This document shows, in pieces, positions 24,759 through 36,399 of a stretch of DNA of 47,074 nucleotides. The notes below the pieces were generated by a model. That model searched no databases and was not told the DNA's origin. It saw only the letters and a list, made by a program, of their open reading frames with translations. Source of the stretch: Spongospora subterranea f. sp. subterranea (Eukaryota; Endomyxa: Phytomyxea; Phytomyxea; Plasmodiophorida). The stretch covers positions 1 through 47,074 of the forward strand of contig JAUGWO010000279.1 in the NCBI GenBank assembly GCA_049724395.1, written 5' to 3'. The position numbers and the translations under genes were made by a program. The first letter of the stretch is position 1; each line of letters opens with the position of its first letter.

Positions 24759-25011
24759 TGGCTGTTAATCAACAGTTATTGAATGAATGAAGCACATGAC
24801 CTGCGCCGTATTGGGGTCTGCACCATAGAGAGTACGGTGTGTACATAGTGACACACTGTTCCCAGTGTGCAATGAAGATACACGTGACCCCCTTCATCCT
24901 CCGTGCAACAACACCAGTCATGTGTATCATACAATGGGCCGCGCCGTTTACTTTGTGACAAATGTCTCCTCAAGTGCAGGACGAGGACGTGTTCTCTGAA
25001 ATCTGAATGTG

Positions 25012-28000
25012 ATGACGCTGTCGGGCCAGCTGATATGGATTTCGTCGCTGCTCTTCTTTATCGCGACCATCGCTGGTTCGCTTCTCGCTGATTCAGAGGG
25101 CAGCGTTGCGTTAGTACCGTCTGGTTCTTCAGTGCGGCTGTTGTTGGCCGGCGCAGACGGCGAGTTTGTCTCACTGGACGCCGTTTCCGGCAAGGTTTTC
25201 TGGCGCTCCACTGTTTCTCCTATTATTACATCATCGCACCCGGACGGCGTTCCATTGCAAAAAAGCGAGGATGTGATGGTTGTATCTTTGGATGGCGGAG
25301 CCTTGTACTACAAAGGTTCGCTGGAACCGATTCGGATTGGAATTCGCGATATTGTTGATCGAGCTCCGTTCCAGACTCGAAACAACGTCAGATTCATATC
25401 CAGCAAACGCGCCCGTGTGCTTATTTTTGACCGGGAATCTGGTACAGGCCGCTTTCAGCAGCAAAACGCCATCAATGTGTAACTGATGTACATGTGCTAG
25501 GCGAGTTACGCCATTCATGGCAATGTGAGGACGCTTGCGGTGCTTTGGACGGGTATCCAATCGACTCTAACGATTCGCCACTGCTGTGGGTCGGTATGGC
25601 AGACTATACGATTAGCGCCATCGACATATCGGGGCCAGTTCCTTCCATATGGGACATAACTTATTCGGAAACGACGTCATTTGTACGACCTATGACTGAT
25701 TTTCAAGACGTCTTAGGTCAGTTTACTCTTTGTGCTTTACAGTTTTATCGCTTTTCGCGAATTGTTTTAACATTTTTCGCATTTGATGCCATTTTCAATC
25801 ATCGCTCCTTATGAATTGTCATGTCTCACTTATCATTTCTAAATGCTCGGTATTCACAGCGGTTGCACCGGAAATCGTGGCGTCGCCGTCCGGTGAGGTC
25901 TGGGGTCGTGATCGTCATACACATAGTGTCCTGTGGCAGTCTCGGTTGAACTCAGCGCTCGCTGCAGCCCATATTCAAGTTGGTGACGATATTGTACGCA
26001 TTCCATATCGCTATGGGATTGTCAGGACAATCGGCCCCAACTGTGTTGTGTCTAACATTGAAGGTTGTTGTTTATACAAAAGTTTGTTTGCTCATGGATT
26101 CATTAAAGCTGGTCATACGCGCCCGGCATACAAGAATGTTTGGCATTTTGTGTTATTTACGTTTATTTCCGTTTTTGTAAATTTGTTCTTTGCCAATTTT
26201 CGATCGTGTAAGTCACCCGCTTCTGCCGTATCTGGTCATGATGCATAACTTAGCCCAAATCAACTGCTGTGTTTGGGGTTATATACACCACCGCTCATCT
26301 TCCTCGATTCTGACGATGCGATGCAGGGCCAGTTGTAGGGCAGATATCGGCCACAGGACAGTCGTTCGTTGTTGTCAACCGTATATCAACCCCAGTGCAT
26401 CTTCACAATGAGCCGGATGCGTCACCAATAACCTCATTCCTGTTTCTTCCTCCTGCCGAGGAAGGTGCCGACGACGAAACGTCGCCTTTTTCTCCGCAGG
26501 AACCTCTTATGATTCGATCTTTGCCAGCTCCTCCGGTAATTTCGCAATATTTCGACTCGGCTGCTCCATGACCTTCTTGTTTATCGATTTGTTTTCTCAT
26601 TCGCGCTATCACATCGAAGACAAATTGCAATCTTCTATTTTTCCATTCCATTTTCGGATTTTATGACGGTTTTTGTCATTATTACGCAGAAGTGTTAAAG
26701 ATTGTTTTTTTTTTTGCAAAAACAAGTATCGTGTTCTGATATGTATGACTTCAGAAGCGTGACAGTGTCCACATTACTCTAAACTTGCCGGATTCGCCAG
26801 CCCGTTTTTCAGTTCTCGGTCTGGTTACGGTGCTTTTGGCGTTTCTCGTACGATCTGCTGTACGTCGAATAATCGCATATAGCAACTCTGGACCGTCCAG
26901 TGTTCGTAAACGCCATAAACCGCAACTGGCAAAGCCCACAGACGGTGACACTCTCACACACGTTGCCAACGATCTCACTGGAATCCTGACGATCGGAAAA
27001 ATCTCAATTCGCACCAGGAATGTCCTCGGGCTCGGCAGTCAAGGGACCATTGTTTTCGAAGGAACCTTTGAAGGCAAGAATTGTTGCCTCCATTGCTCTC
27101 TATTTCAAGACCGTTGTGTCCTCCGTTCAACTACCTTCTATATTTTTGCCGGTGTTTGGCTCTTTCTGAGCGTATAAATATGTTCCGATCTCGATGTTTT
27201 GGGTTAACCTGGTTTTCTAGGACGGACAGTCGCTGTTAAACGCCTTCAAAAGCATCTCTATACCCATGCAAATCGTGAAATTTCGTTAATGATAGAAAGT
27301 GATTCCCACCCATGTGTCTTACGATATTTTGCTCGTGAAGATGACAACCATTTTATCTATGTTGCCGTCGAGCGTTGCGCTTGCTCTCTCGGTAAATACT
27401 TCAAACTCATTCTTTGTTTTCATCGGATGGGATAGAATTTTACCGTTCTGACGCTCTCACAGGGGATATCGTTTCAGGCTCAGTATCTGGAATATCTTCG
27501 CTTATATCAACGGACATGAGGCCGCTGCCGTTCGCGCAGCGCATTCTCTCGGATGTCTTATCAGGAGTACAGTTTCTTCATTCCAACTCAATTGTCCATC
27601 AAGTTAGTACTTCTCGTTTCGCGGCGACTAACTGGGTTTCTTATTTCTTTCATTAGGATATTAAGCCAGCAAATATTTTGATTACCGAGGAAAAAACGTA
27701 AACTATGTGCATTTTCCGGTTTTTTTCCATTTCAGTTCATCAGTTGATTGAGACCTGAAATTCCAGTTCTGGTTTAGTTTATCGATTGCCATGTAAAAAA
27801 TGCCTAATTTTTTGGTCGATTCTAGGGCAAAAATCGCCGACATGGGTTTATCATTGCGGTTAGAACAAAGTCGGTCTTCCTTCGATTTGCTAGGTGGTAA
27901 AGGCGGCGGTAGCAGTGGCTGGCACGCTGCCGAACTACTACAACCAAATGCTCGTCTTACACGAGCCGTTGATGTCTTTAGTCTCGGTTGCGTCATATAT

Positions 28001-29028
28001 TATGTCATTACTCGTGGCCTCCATCCGTTTGGCGATAGGTTGGTTTCTATTTTCCAGATTTTTTCGCGAGCGTCAATGGTTTTCAGTTAACGCTGTTTTG
28101 AAAGTATCCTGCATCTCTCTTTTTTTTTCTAATTTCAATTTGTTTTTTGAATATCGGTTTTTTGACGTGATTGTCAAATTGTTGTTTTTGCACAGTTATC
28201 AACGCGATGCAGCAATATTGCTTGGCCGATACAATCTCGATGCCATTCGACACCTTCCGGAAGCAGTTGACCTGGTTCAGTCAATGCTGGCGTTGGATCC
28301 AGAGAAAAGGTTTGCTTTCATTTCAACGATATGCCCGGCGTTACGGGTTGTTGATGAGGTTTATTTTGGTCAGGCCTTCGTGTACTGAAGTATTAAGGCA
28401 CCCGTTTTTCTGGTCCGATGAAGCCAAACTTGAGGTATGATGGCTTCTACTTGCTCTCTGTTGATTGATTCATTTCATTCTTTTTCTTCACATTCGAACT
28501 ATCTCTTTGGTTTTTATTTTCGTTCAGCTCTCGTTTATGTTTGTTTTAGAAATCTGGCGTTTTTTTTTGGTAAATGTGTCTTATTCGTTGAGCTGTGCTT
28601 CTTCCCATCCTTAGTTTCTTCAAGAAGTATCGGATCGTGTTGAAGCGGAGAAAGCGGATTCCCCTCTTCGAGTTGCATTGGAGTCCCAGTCTAGGACGAT
28701 TGTCGGTCGTTCATGGAACCGAGTCATTGATCCCGAGTTGCTTGATAATCTCGGCAAGTACCGCAAGTATCAGTTTGACTCCGTTCGTGACTGTCTTCGA
28801 GTCATTCGCAACAAGAAGAACCATTATCGGGACCTTCCCAGTCAAGTCCAGGTAGATGGCACCGTTTTCCGTTTGCGAATTTTTCAACGTCAGAAATGGT
28901 TTGATAATTGCTATGTATAGGAATCATTAGGGTCGTATCCTTCCGGGTTTTTGTTCTATTTCACGTCTCGATTCCCATCGCTGCTGCTGTACTCGTTCCG
29001 CTTTCGCCGGACGTTTCTGTGCCAATGA
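25012..29028 (+). CDS. IRE1: IRE1 unfolded-protein-response sensor kinase/endoribonuclease
   Basis: A 14-exon model keeps frame throughout and gives 847 residues: 25012-25441, 25501-25716, 25860-26137, 26254-26277, 26344-26535, 26755-27073, 27221-27391, 27463-27602, 27657-27697, 27826-28038, 28196-28309, 28374-28434, 28615-28851, 28921-29028. It starts with a signal peptide (WISSLLFFIATIAGSLL), then an ER-lumenal beta-rich sensor with LLAGADGEFVSLDAVSGKVF, a membrane span (about residues 397-415, VLGLVTVLLAFL), the kinase (VLGLGSQGTIVFEGTF, VAVKR, DIKPANILI, GSSGWHAAELL) and the KEN RNase domain. The RNase core DSVRDCLRVIRNKKNHYRDL keeps the expected catalytic histidine, and LFYFTSRFPSLL closes the domain. 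HRD reads H-Q-D and DFG reads D-M-G. Exon 4 (24 b) and the lumenal splice sites are the least sure. IRE1 senses misfolded ER protein and splices or cuts mRNA. Confidence 0.93.
27074..27220 (+). other. Probable GC-AG intron in IRE1
   Basis: The donor side reads GAAG|GCAAGA and the acceptor TTTCTAG|GACGG. Using it gives the exact family reading EGTFEGRTVAVKR. No GT donor nearby keeps that reading, so a GC donor, a known minor class with otherwise strong consensus, is the best explanation. Confidence 0.7.
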
Positions 29029-29656
29029 ATCGCCGTTATCGCGACATTTCGCAGGTCTCACCACATCAACGCTTCAGCAACACTGGAGTGTATGGAGTTT
29101 CGAAGAGCCCGACACCCAAAACACCTCGATTAATTAATAACATTGTCTCATCATATCATGTTCAATGCAGCCGATGTGTGCGTGTTTTTATTAGATCATC
29201 TTGAAATGTCCCGTTTTTCTTCCTTGTACCTGAATAGCAGTCTCTTTGGTCAGACAAACATGTCCTCAACTTCATAGAGTTCATGTTCCTTCTTTTCAGG
29301 TCGTAGAGCCGATCGCCACTGTTCCCAAGATCTTACAGTAGGAGGCCATTGGTCTCGCTGTGACCCTCAAGTTTGATCAGTGAATGGTGTTGGTCCTTCT
29401 CTCTGCCATATGCCCTCAGGTCCCGCTGGGTCAGACGTTACCGGCATGGTGCGAGTCAGACGATGGCCAAACATTTGGCCAATGATACACAGGGGCTGCA
29501 GTCCCCGCCCCCGTCTTTCCGTCCCAGACCGGGGGCGATTCAGATCTGGATTGCCAGGGGACAGCCGTCACAACATTTCGACCCCGGCGAGCCCAAGGGC
29601 CGTCGTCACTGCTGGTGTCGACTCGACCATCATCGTCAACGGGGGAGGTGTGTCGC
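29029..29656. other. Intergenic between IRE1 and the kelch-BTB gene
   Basis: No supported gene. Composition shifts here from the AT-rich IRE1 introns to the GC-rich downstream gene; the 5' UTR and promoter of the latter are expected in the last few hundred bases. Confidence 0.5.
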
Positions 29657-31907
29657 ATGCAATCGATCATGGAGTTGGACGACGACAAACCCGGTCTGGT
29701 CAAGAAACGCTCCAGATTGGGGCCGCTGATTCGAACCGATTTACCAACGTCGCCGTCGCCGTCGCGTCCACCGTCGTTTTCGCCAAAATCCCCGTCGAAT
29801 TCCCGGCCACGAATCTGGTCGTCGTCGTCGTGGAGGGAGCTGACGCCCGGCTCCAAAGCGGTGCCGCCGCCCATGTCGGGCCTGACGGCGTCGTACTACA
29901 ATCGCATCGTGCTGGTCTTTGGCGGGTACAACAACCACGAGGCGCTGGCCGATCTGTGGGCGTTCGACCTGGAGACGCAGCGATGGTCGAAGTGGGAAAC
30001 AACGGGAACGCCGCCCTCCGCTCGCACCAGCCATTCGGCCGTCGTCGACCCGGAACGCGGGCGGCTTTATATCGGTTGCGGCAGCGGTAGCATGTTTGGC
30101 CACACAAATCTCGGCGATTTCTACGTTCTCGATATCGAGCTAAGGCGCTGGCATCGCCTGGAATTCACTGGAGATCAGGTCTGACCATTTCTACAGTTCT
30201 TCCAGATTTTGTTTATTTGCATTTTTTGTGAGGTATTTGACATGTGGTTTTCGTCGTTAAAACATTTTCATTTTCACAAAACAATTTTCGCTTTAGTTCT
30301 TTCGATCTTTGTCTGTTTTCAACATTTTATTGAGCGGCGACATTGATTAGTTCGCTCCCCGGTATGGCCAGAGCCTCGTGATCTACAAGGAGAAGCTGAT
30401 TATGTTCGGGGGAACATTCGGGCGGGAATTCTCCCAGGATCTGTGCATTCTGGACCTGGAGACGCTGGAGTCGAGGAAAGTCCCAGTGGAATCAACGACA
30501 CCAACGGCGCGATACAAGCACTCTGCGGGCGTGTTCGACACCAACAAGATGCTCGTGTTCGGCGGCGCCGAACGTATGAACTACAAGCTCAACGACGTGG
30601 CCGTTCTGAACCTGGACACGCTGCGATGGAGCTCGGTCGAGTGCAGCGGCGCGAAACCCGGCGGGCGGTTCGCCCATTCCATGAGCATCGCCAACGGGAA
30701 GGCGTTCGTGTTCGGCGGGACCGACCGGGAATCGTGCCAATCCGACCTGTTCATACTCGATATCGACGCGCGTGTCTGGACGAAACTGACGTCGCCCGGG
30801 TCCAGTGTTCCTCGTGGGCGATATTTCCATGGAAGCGTTTACGACGACGTGGCCGGCGACCTGATCATCTGGGGAGGAAAGGGCGCCACCGACGCTCAAG
30901 TCCGGTTCCGCGATCTGCACGCGATCCGGCTGTCGTCGCCGCCAATGTCGGTCTGCACCATGGCCGACGACCTAGGGCATCTGCTGACGACCAGCGCCAT
31001 GTCCGATCTGCGGGTGACGGCCGACGACGACGGCAGCGTTTTCCTGGCGCACCAGCTGATCGTTCGGGCGAGGTGCGCCGCCAGCACCCCGATGTTGACG
31101 TTCGACGGCGGTGCCGCCATCTGGGCGTTGCCCTGGCGCAGCGACGTCGTCGAACAGCTTCTCTGGTTTCTGTATTCGGATCTGATGACCTCAGTCACCT
31201 GTTGCGACGACGACCTGTGTTTTCGCGTTCTTCAGTGTGCCGAATCCCTGGGGATTGATCGGCTGGTCGCCCTGTGCGAGCGGCGCCTGCGCTGTCGGAC
31301 CACAAAGGCGCTGGCGATCAAGTTTCGGGCCCAGAACACGAGTATTGGGTTTCGGCAATATCTGGACGCGTTCCTGGGCGGTGAGGAATCGCCGCCGGTG
31401 GTCGTGCCGAGATCGAGATTGTGTTCGGATCTGGGCTGGGTTAGGCGATTGAGCCTTCATCAAGCCGAGCACGACGCCGCCCTGCCCTACGATTACCGCT
31501 TCCAGTGCGCCGGCGAGCGGATCGGCGCCCATCAGGTGATATTGGCGGCCAGATCGCAATATTTCGGGTCGTTCTCGTTCCTGGAGGGGATGAGGGAGGC
31601 GGCCACCAGGGTCTGTTGGTTCCCAGGCAACGGGGATGGCGCTCTGTCTGGCCCCGCGCTGGGTCTGTTGCTCGACTACTTGTACGGCGGCAAGGACCTG
31701 GCCATGGAGCGCGTGTCGCCGACGATCGCCATGGAGCTGGTTCGCATTGATGTCTGCAACTACTTCGGCCTGTCGGGCGACGAGCTGGACTCGATCCTGA
31801 GCAGTTATCTCGCGGCGCAACGCGCTGCTGCGAACGTGAAGGCCGTTGAGGGATTTGATGGATCTGGGTCGTCGTTCAAGCGATTCCCTAATTGTATGCT
31901 GAGTTGA
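29657..31907 (+). CDS. Kelch-repeat protein with two BTB domains, LZTR1-like
   Basis: Two exons, 29657-30178 and 30351-31907, give 692 residues. The acceptor at 30350 was chosen because it restores the kelch motif APRYGQSLVIYKEKLIMFGG. After a proline/serine-rich lead come about five kelch blades (VLVFGGYNNHEALADLWAFD, MLVFGGAERM, AFVFGGTDRE, LIIWGG), then two BTB modules: DLRVTADDDGSVFLAHQLIV at about 450 and a second with ERIGAHQVILAARSQYFGSF at about 570-620. Kelch followed by two BTB units is the LZTR1 layout. In animals LZTR1 links cullin-3 to RAS-family GTPases; the substrate here is unknown. Translation could instead start at the second ATG (29669). The gene is much more GC-rich than its neighbours, in exon 2 above all. 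Confidence 0.85.
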
Positions 31908-33590
31908 GGTCGTGAGTTTTTAACTTCTTATTATTTATTCGAGTAATTGTATATATAAACTTGTGATTTGATCTTCATATTCCACTTGATCATGGTCGTG
32001 TTCGGTTTGGGCTCAGGAAATTTTCTCGGGGAATAAGGGGCTGTGTTTAAAATGATTCGGTGAATGCGTTGTTGAGTGGCGAGAACGGGAAGTTTGTTGG
32101 TTTTGGAGAATCTGAGACGATGGCGGAAGTATTTCATCCCACAATCTGCTAATTGCTGAGCGTATCGCGCGTGGGAACGACTTCGATTGTGGAGCCGGAT
32201 GCCGGCAGGGGGTGGTGGATGGTGAGAATAAGGCTTGCGGGTACAATATGTAGCCGACACGATATAGCTGGTCGTTGGTACGCAAACACAATTCGGGGTA
32301 GTAAGAATCTGTTTATCGCACAGCAACAACGCTCGACATGTGCCAACACAGTCGGTCGTACGCGCTACAGAGTTCGAAACCCAGACAAACTGGGGTGTTC
32401 ACCGGAAACTATTCCCCGACGCAAAATGAATAAACAGGGCAACAAACGGGCCGACGTAAATGCGATCCGACACTGATATTGTCAAGGGAAAATGGAGAGG
32501 ACTTGTGAGATAATCGTATCGTCTATTGCTATTTGCTGTGTCACCTCCTCCCTGTTTTTCAATGAAACTCTCATCCAACATATAGTTCTATAATGCCCCA
32601 GGGGGATCTTTCGGTAGCAGCGTTGTTGTTTGTGGCTCGGTGATGGCCCTCTATCAACTTGATCCATGGAAGGTTGATGACCTTGCGGTTTTGAGAAGTT
32701 TTAGGCGATAATCTCTGTTCTGGCGTCGTGATTGACATCGTCGACGTTTACTCCTGTGTACTACCAGGTTTTCCCTACTTCCGCCTGGCCGCTTGTGGCC
32801 CGGGCTTCACCCCCACCCCCTGAATGTTTTCCCACACTTCTCCACGTGATGTCCATCGATCTCCTTCTCCATCTCATTCTTTGCCCAACAGTATTCCGTT
32901 TGGCCTGACCAGCGAGTCCTATCATTGTGTGATGGATTCTTTGTCGTTTAATCATGGGAACTTTGATAAACGCAGGTCAAAAGCGGGTTGGGCTTAGATG
33001 GGGAAACGCAGACCACACAAAAACGTTGAATGCGTTCAATCTGACCAGTGCTGCATGTTTTCTGTCGCATACATCCTGCGATGACCATAACAGTTTTTGA
33101 CCTTCATCTTAAGATATCTCCTGAACACACACTTGTCGGCGGTCATCGTTCAGTTTACTGGTAGAAGGGGGCATCAAGTCGAACCCTAATCGCCTTAGCG
33201 ACCTGTCCTAGGTCACGGTACCGCGCTGTCATTCCCTGATGTGTCTTGTATTCCTGTTCCGTAATCTGTATCGGTCGTGATTTCATTCTTCCCAATACGA
33301 CTGTTCATTCCGGTCAGATCACTCAATCTGGCACGTCCAACTGCATCTCTGGCGCTCAAACCCACTCACTTTTCCTCCTCTGTTTAAGTGGCCACGGGGG
33401 CGGCGGCCAGAGTCAGTATCGCGCCATCGCCTATGTTACACCACGGTAGTCGGTAACACGTACCAGTAGTCGCCCCCACAGACAGGGGTCACCCGTAACT
33501 CAGGGGGAAATTACCGCCTTTGTGGACGCCGCCCCCCGGGTCCCTTTTCGTCGGCTATTTCTGAACGACAATCGACCCGTGTCCACGAAA
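31908..33590. other. Intergenic, no supported gene
   Basis: Only short overlapping frames on both strands. It contains the dispersed repeat at 32346-32430. The 100 bases before 33591 are GC-rich and read as open frame, but the first ATG with translocase similarity is at 33591. Confidence 0.5.
32346..32430 (+). repeat. Dispersed repeat, copy 2
   Basis: Partner of the repeat at 23046-23130, here in intergenic sequence with no recognisable element coding nearby. It may be a solo remnant of an element end. Confidence 0.5.
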
Positions 33591-35336
33591 ATGTGGAGCC
33601 GCCGCTTCGTCAAGACATTATGGCCCGTCGAATCGCACGAAAACAAGAAGGTCATCCCGATGATCATCTTGAGCTTCTTGATCTGCCTCAACTACGCCCT
33701 TCTTCACGATGTGAAAGACATCTTCGTAAACCGTCATCGCTACGCGATTTCCCCGATTTTCATACCGATTTCCGCATCAGGTGTTGAACTCGATGCCAAT
33801 CGCCGCTATTCCCTGGCTGAAATTCGGATTCGTTCTGCCGGCGTCAATATTGATGATGTTGATCTTCACCAAGATGAGTCTGCACATGTCGAAACCTGCA
33901 ATATTCTACACGTTCATGTCGTGCTTCATCGGGTTTTTCGCCATCTACGCCAGCGTTCTTCTACCATTCCAATCCTACATCGAACCCGGCTCGCGTTGGA
34001 CGAACGCGTACACTCCCCTCACCCAGACTGAGATCGACGACGCGATACGCGATCACCGAACCGTGATCGGCAACGTCGAAACGCAATTCCCCCCGTTCCT
34101 GGTGCCGTTGATGAGCATCGGCGCCCATTGGTCGACGGCGATGCTTTACGTGGTTAGCGAGCTTTGGGGCTCGGTCGCCTTGTCGTTCCTCTATTGGGGA
34201 TACGCCAACGACATCTGCCAGACGTCGGAGGCGCAACGCTTCTACGCCCTGTTCAACGTCGGCGCGAATCTGTCGCTGATCTGCTGCGGCGGCGTGTTCC
34301 TGGTCATTGGATCGCTGACGGACGACCTGAACTTGAATGTCGCGCGCAACGACAATAACGGCTCGTATGTCCTGTTCGCCGTCATCGCGCTCGTGGCGAT
34401 CATATCAATGGGTATCTACTGGTGGATGCAGTCGAACGTGTTGACAGACCGGCGCCTTTGCCCGCCACGATCGCCGATCAAAACAGCACCAGATGGAATC
34501 GCCATGACATTTGGCGAGAGTTTATCGACGGTGTTCTTCGATCTCTACGTCCTTCTCATCGGTGTCATGGTAATCGCCAACACGGTTTCTGTTCCCACAT
34601 TCCTGATTGTTTTTCGCCAAAGGTGATCGTCTATGGACTGGCGATCAGTTTCATCGAAATCTACTACAAAGACTGCTGGAGTCGGCGGTTCGTCCGGCGA
34701 TCGGACCTGTACATGTTCCATGGGAAATTCGCGGTGGCGAACGGAATCCTGTCGTTGCTGATGATCTTGGTCGGGGGTAAATTCGCAGGCCGGCTGGGTT
34801 GGACCAGGACGGCGCTGATCACGCCCATCACCGTGATCGTGACCGGGTTCCCGTTCATGGCGCTCTACGTGGTCCAGAAACACGCGCCGGCGGCGTTCCA
34901 GGTCGACGTTCTGGTCTGGTTCGGGTTCGCCGCCGTCGTCTTCTCGAAATCCTGCAAATACACCTTCTTCGACCCTGTCGTAAGTTCGATGTTCCCCCGA
35001 TTCCGTTTTATCTGAACGATTCCTCAGAAAGAAATGGCGTTCATCCCGTTGGGGGAAACTCGCAGCCGCGCCAAATGCGCCGTTGAGTTGGTCGGCGCTC
35101 GCCTAGGGAAATCGGCGGCGAGTTTATTGCAATTGGGACTGCAGACCGCGTTCTGGACGTTCAAGGTCGGGGATTACGCCGAGGTTCTGGTCGGCGTCCT
35201 GTTCATTACGGTGGCGGCGTGGGCGGGCGGGACCGTCGCTCTTGGCCAACGATATGACGCCAAGATCGCCATAACAACCGCCACCGATACCGATCGGGAA
35301 ATGGACCAACCTATCACCAAGTTAACATGTCAATAA
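33591..35336 (+). CDS. TLC-family ATP/ADP (nucleotide) translocase
   Basis: Four exons, 33591-33725, 33781-34584, 34623-34979, 35028-35336, join in frame (534 residues). The second intron is only 38 bases. The start MWSRRFVKTLWPVESHENKK leads straight into the first membrane helix, so there is no room for a plastid leader. Family signatures are LWP...E..K near the N-terminus, YALLHDVKD, a SELWGSVALSFLYWGYAND loop, FFDPVKEMAFIPLGE and RLGKSAAS. Around eleven to twelve hydrophobic segments are expected. Members occur in Chlamydiales, Rickettsiales, plastids, microsporidia and Rozella, where non-plastid forms take ATP or other nucleotides from the host. Here it suggests an energy-parasitic lifestyle; import of nucleotides for other purposes is also possible. 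The stop is TAA at 35334. High GC. Confidence 0.9.
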
Positions 35337-35608
35337 GAACCCTCTTTTTTTTTTCAAACCGACACAGATTCGGGGTTTTTCCATTCGATGGGTTCGTTCA
35401 ACAATCTATGGGCAATTAGAGTGTATACTACTCTACCTGCGCGATACCTATGGCAGTCTATCCATCCTCTTCAAGTAAATAATCATTCTTAGTTTTACCC
35501 CACACTTTACAGACAATAACAGCTCGGGATATCTGTGATTTACGAGACTGCGATTAATGTGCCACCCATATTTGAAAAATATCGTTATTGTAGCTCAGGT
35601 TTTTTCGA

Positions 35609-35614
35609 AATAAA
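35609..35614 (+). terminator. Possible polyadenylation signal of the translocase gene
   Basis: AATAAA about 270 bases after the stop codon, the first good match downstream. The distance is long for such a compact genome, so it may be incidental. Confidence 0.25.
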
Positions 35615-35653
35615 GATTTCGACATTTCACAGATATTTATGTATTTTAAGATT

Positions 35654-36085
35654 CAGTGGCGTACAGTGACGCCCTCTCAATGGTGTTGAGTTAACTGGGA
35701 CTGTAAATACCTAATCTGTACAGACTGTACTTGGCAAATCCGCATTATTTTAACTCCGTCGTCGACATTTGATATCCACTAATGTCACCGTCATTGTCTT
35801 TAACTGACGACCAGGATCTCTTACGGTTGTATGCCCAACGCAACCGGCCATGCTGGCAGTGGTTGGCGTCCGAGCTGCAGGCGCTGCACCCTGCGACGCG
35901 CACCTGGACGCGAGCTGGCGTGCGATCATGCTTCGTGTTCCTGAGTTCAGGTTGGACGTTGGTTTGTCCCAACACTTATATCCTTTTCGCGTTTTGATTC
36001 CCGTGTTTTCACATTCAGATCGTTTCGCCCCCTTTACTAATAAGTTACCAGAACACTGATGTTATTTGCATCACCTTGTTATTCC
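35654..36085 (+). repeat. Segmental repeat copy 1 (~430 bp) with a SANT-like open frame
   Basis: Matches 40734-41158 at roughly nine tenths identity from CAGTGGCGTACAGTGACGCC to TGCATCACCTTGTTATTC. It encodes LTDDQDLLRLYAQRNRPCW followed by LASELQALHPATRTW, a tryptophan-spaced pattern reminiscent of Myb/SANT-type DNA-binding domains as found in transposon or gene-family proteins. The frame opens near 35782 and continues to about 35997. Function unknown. The other copy has a changed stretch in the middle of the domain. Confidence 0.75.
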
Positions 36086-36399
36086 ATAAAATTTTTTCAC
36101 TTTGCTTTTCAATGTTGGGTAAAAAACCCTTTTGTTCGCAGTTGATTTGACCATCAGTATATTCATCTTTTCGCCTTTCTTTTTTTAAACACTACACCAT
36201 GAAACAAAAGCACTGCCCGAGTCATTTTTGACAGACAATTGCTCAGACGCGAGTGACCTGACGCGCCCGCCCAAAAAGGCAAATGTGATCAACAAAATTC
36301 CGATAACCAGATCGTAAGATGTTAAAACCTGAATCATACACTTATTAAATGACACACAACCTGTAATATTGCAGGCAGTTGCTGTCGCTTTTCAGCCAG
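36086..36399. other. No gene seen
   Basis: AT-rich stretch between the segmental repeat and the minisatellite, with no open frame or repeat worth reporting. Confidence 0.5.

Noticed and set aside
30372-30378. Acceptor at 30371 (GGCCAG) for exon 2 of the kelch-BTB gene
   Set aside because: The acceptor at 30350 adds seven residues that complete the kelch motif APRYGQS, so the earlier site is preferred.
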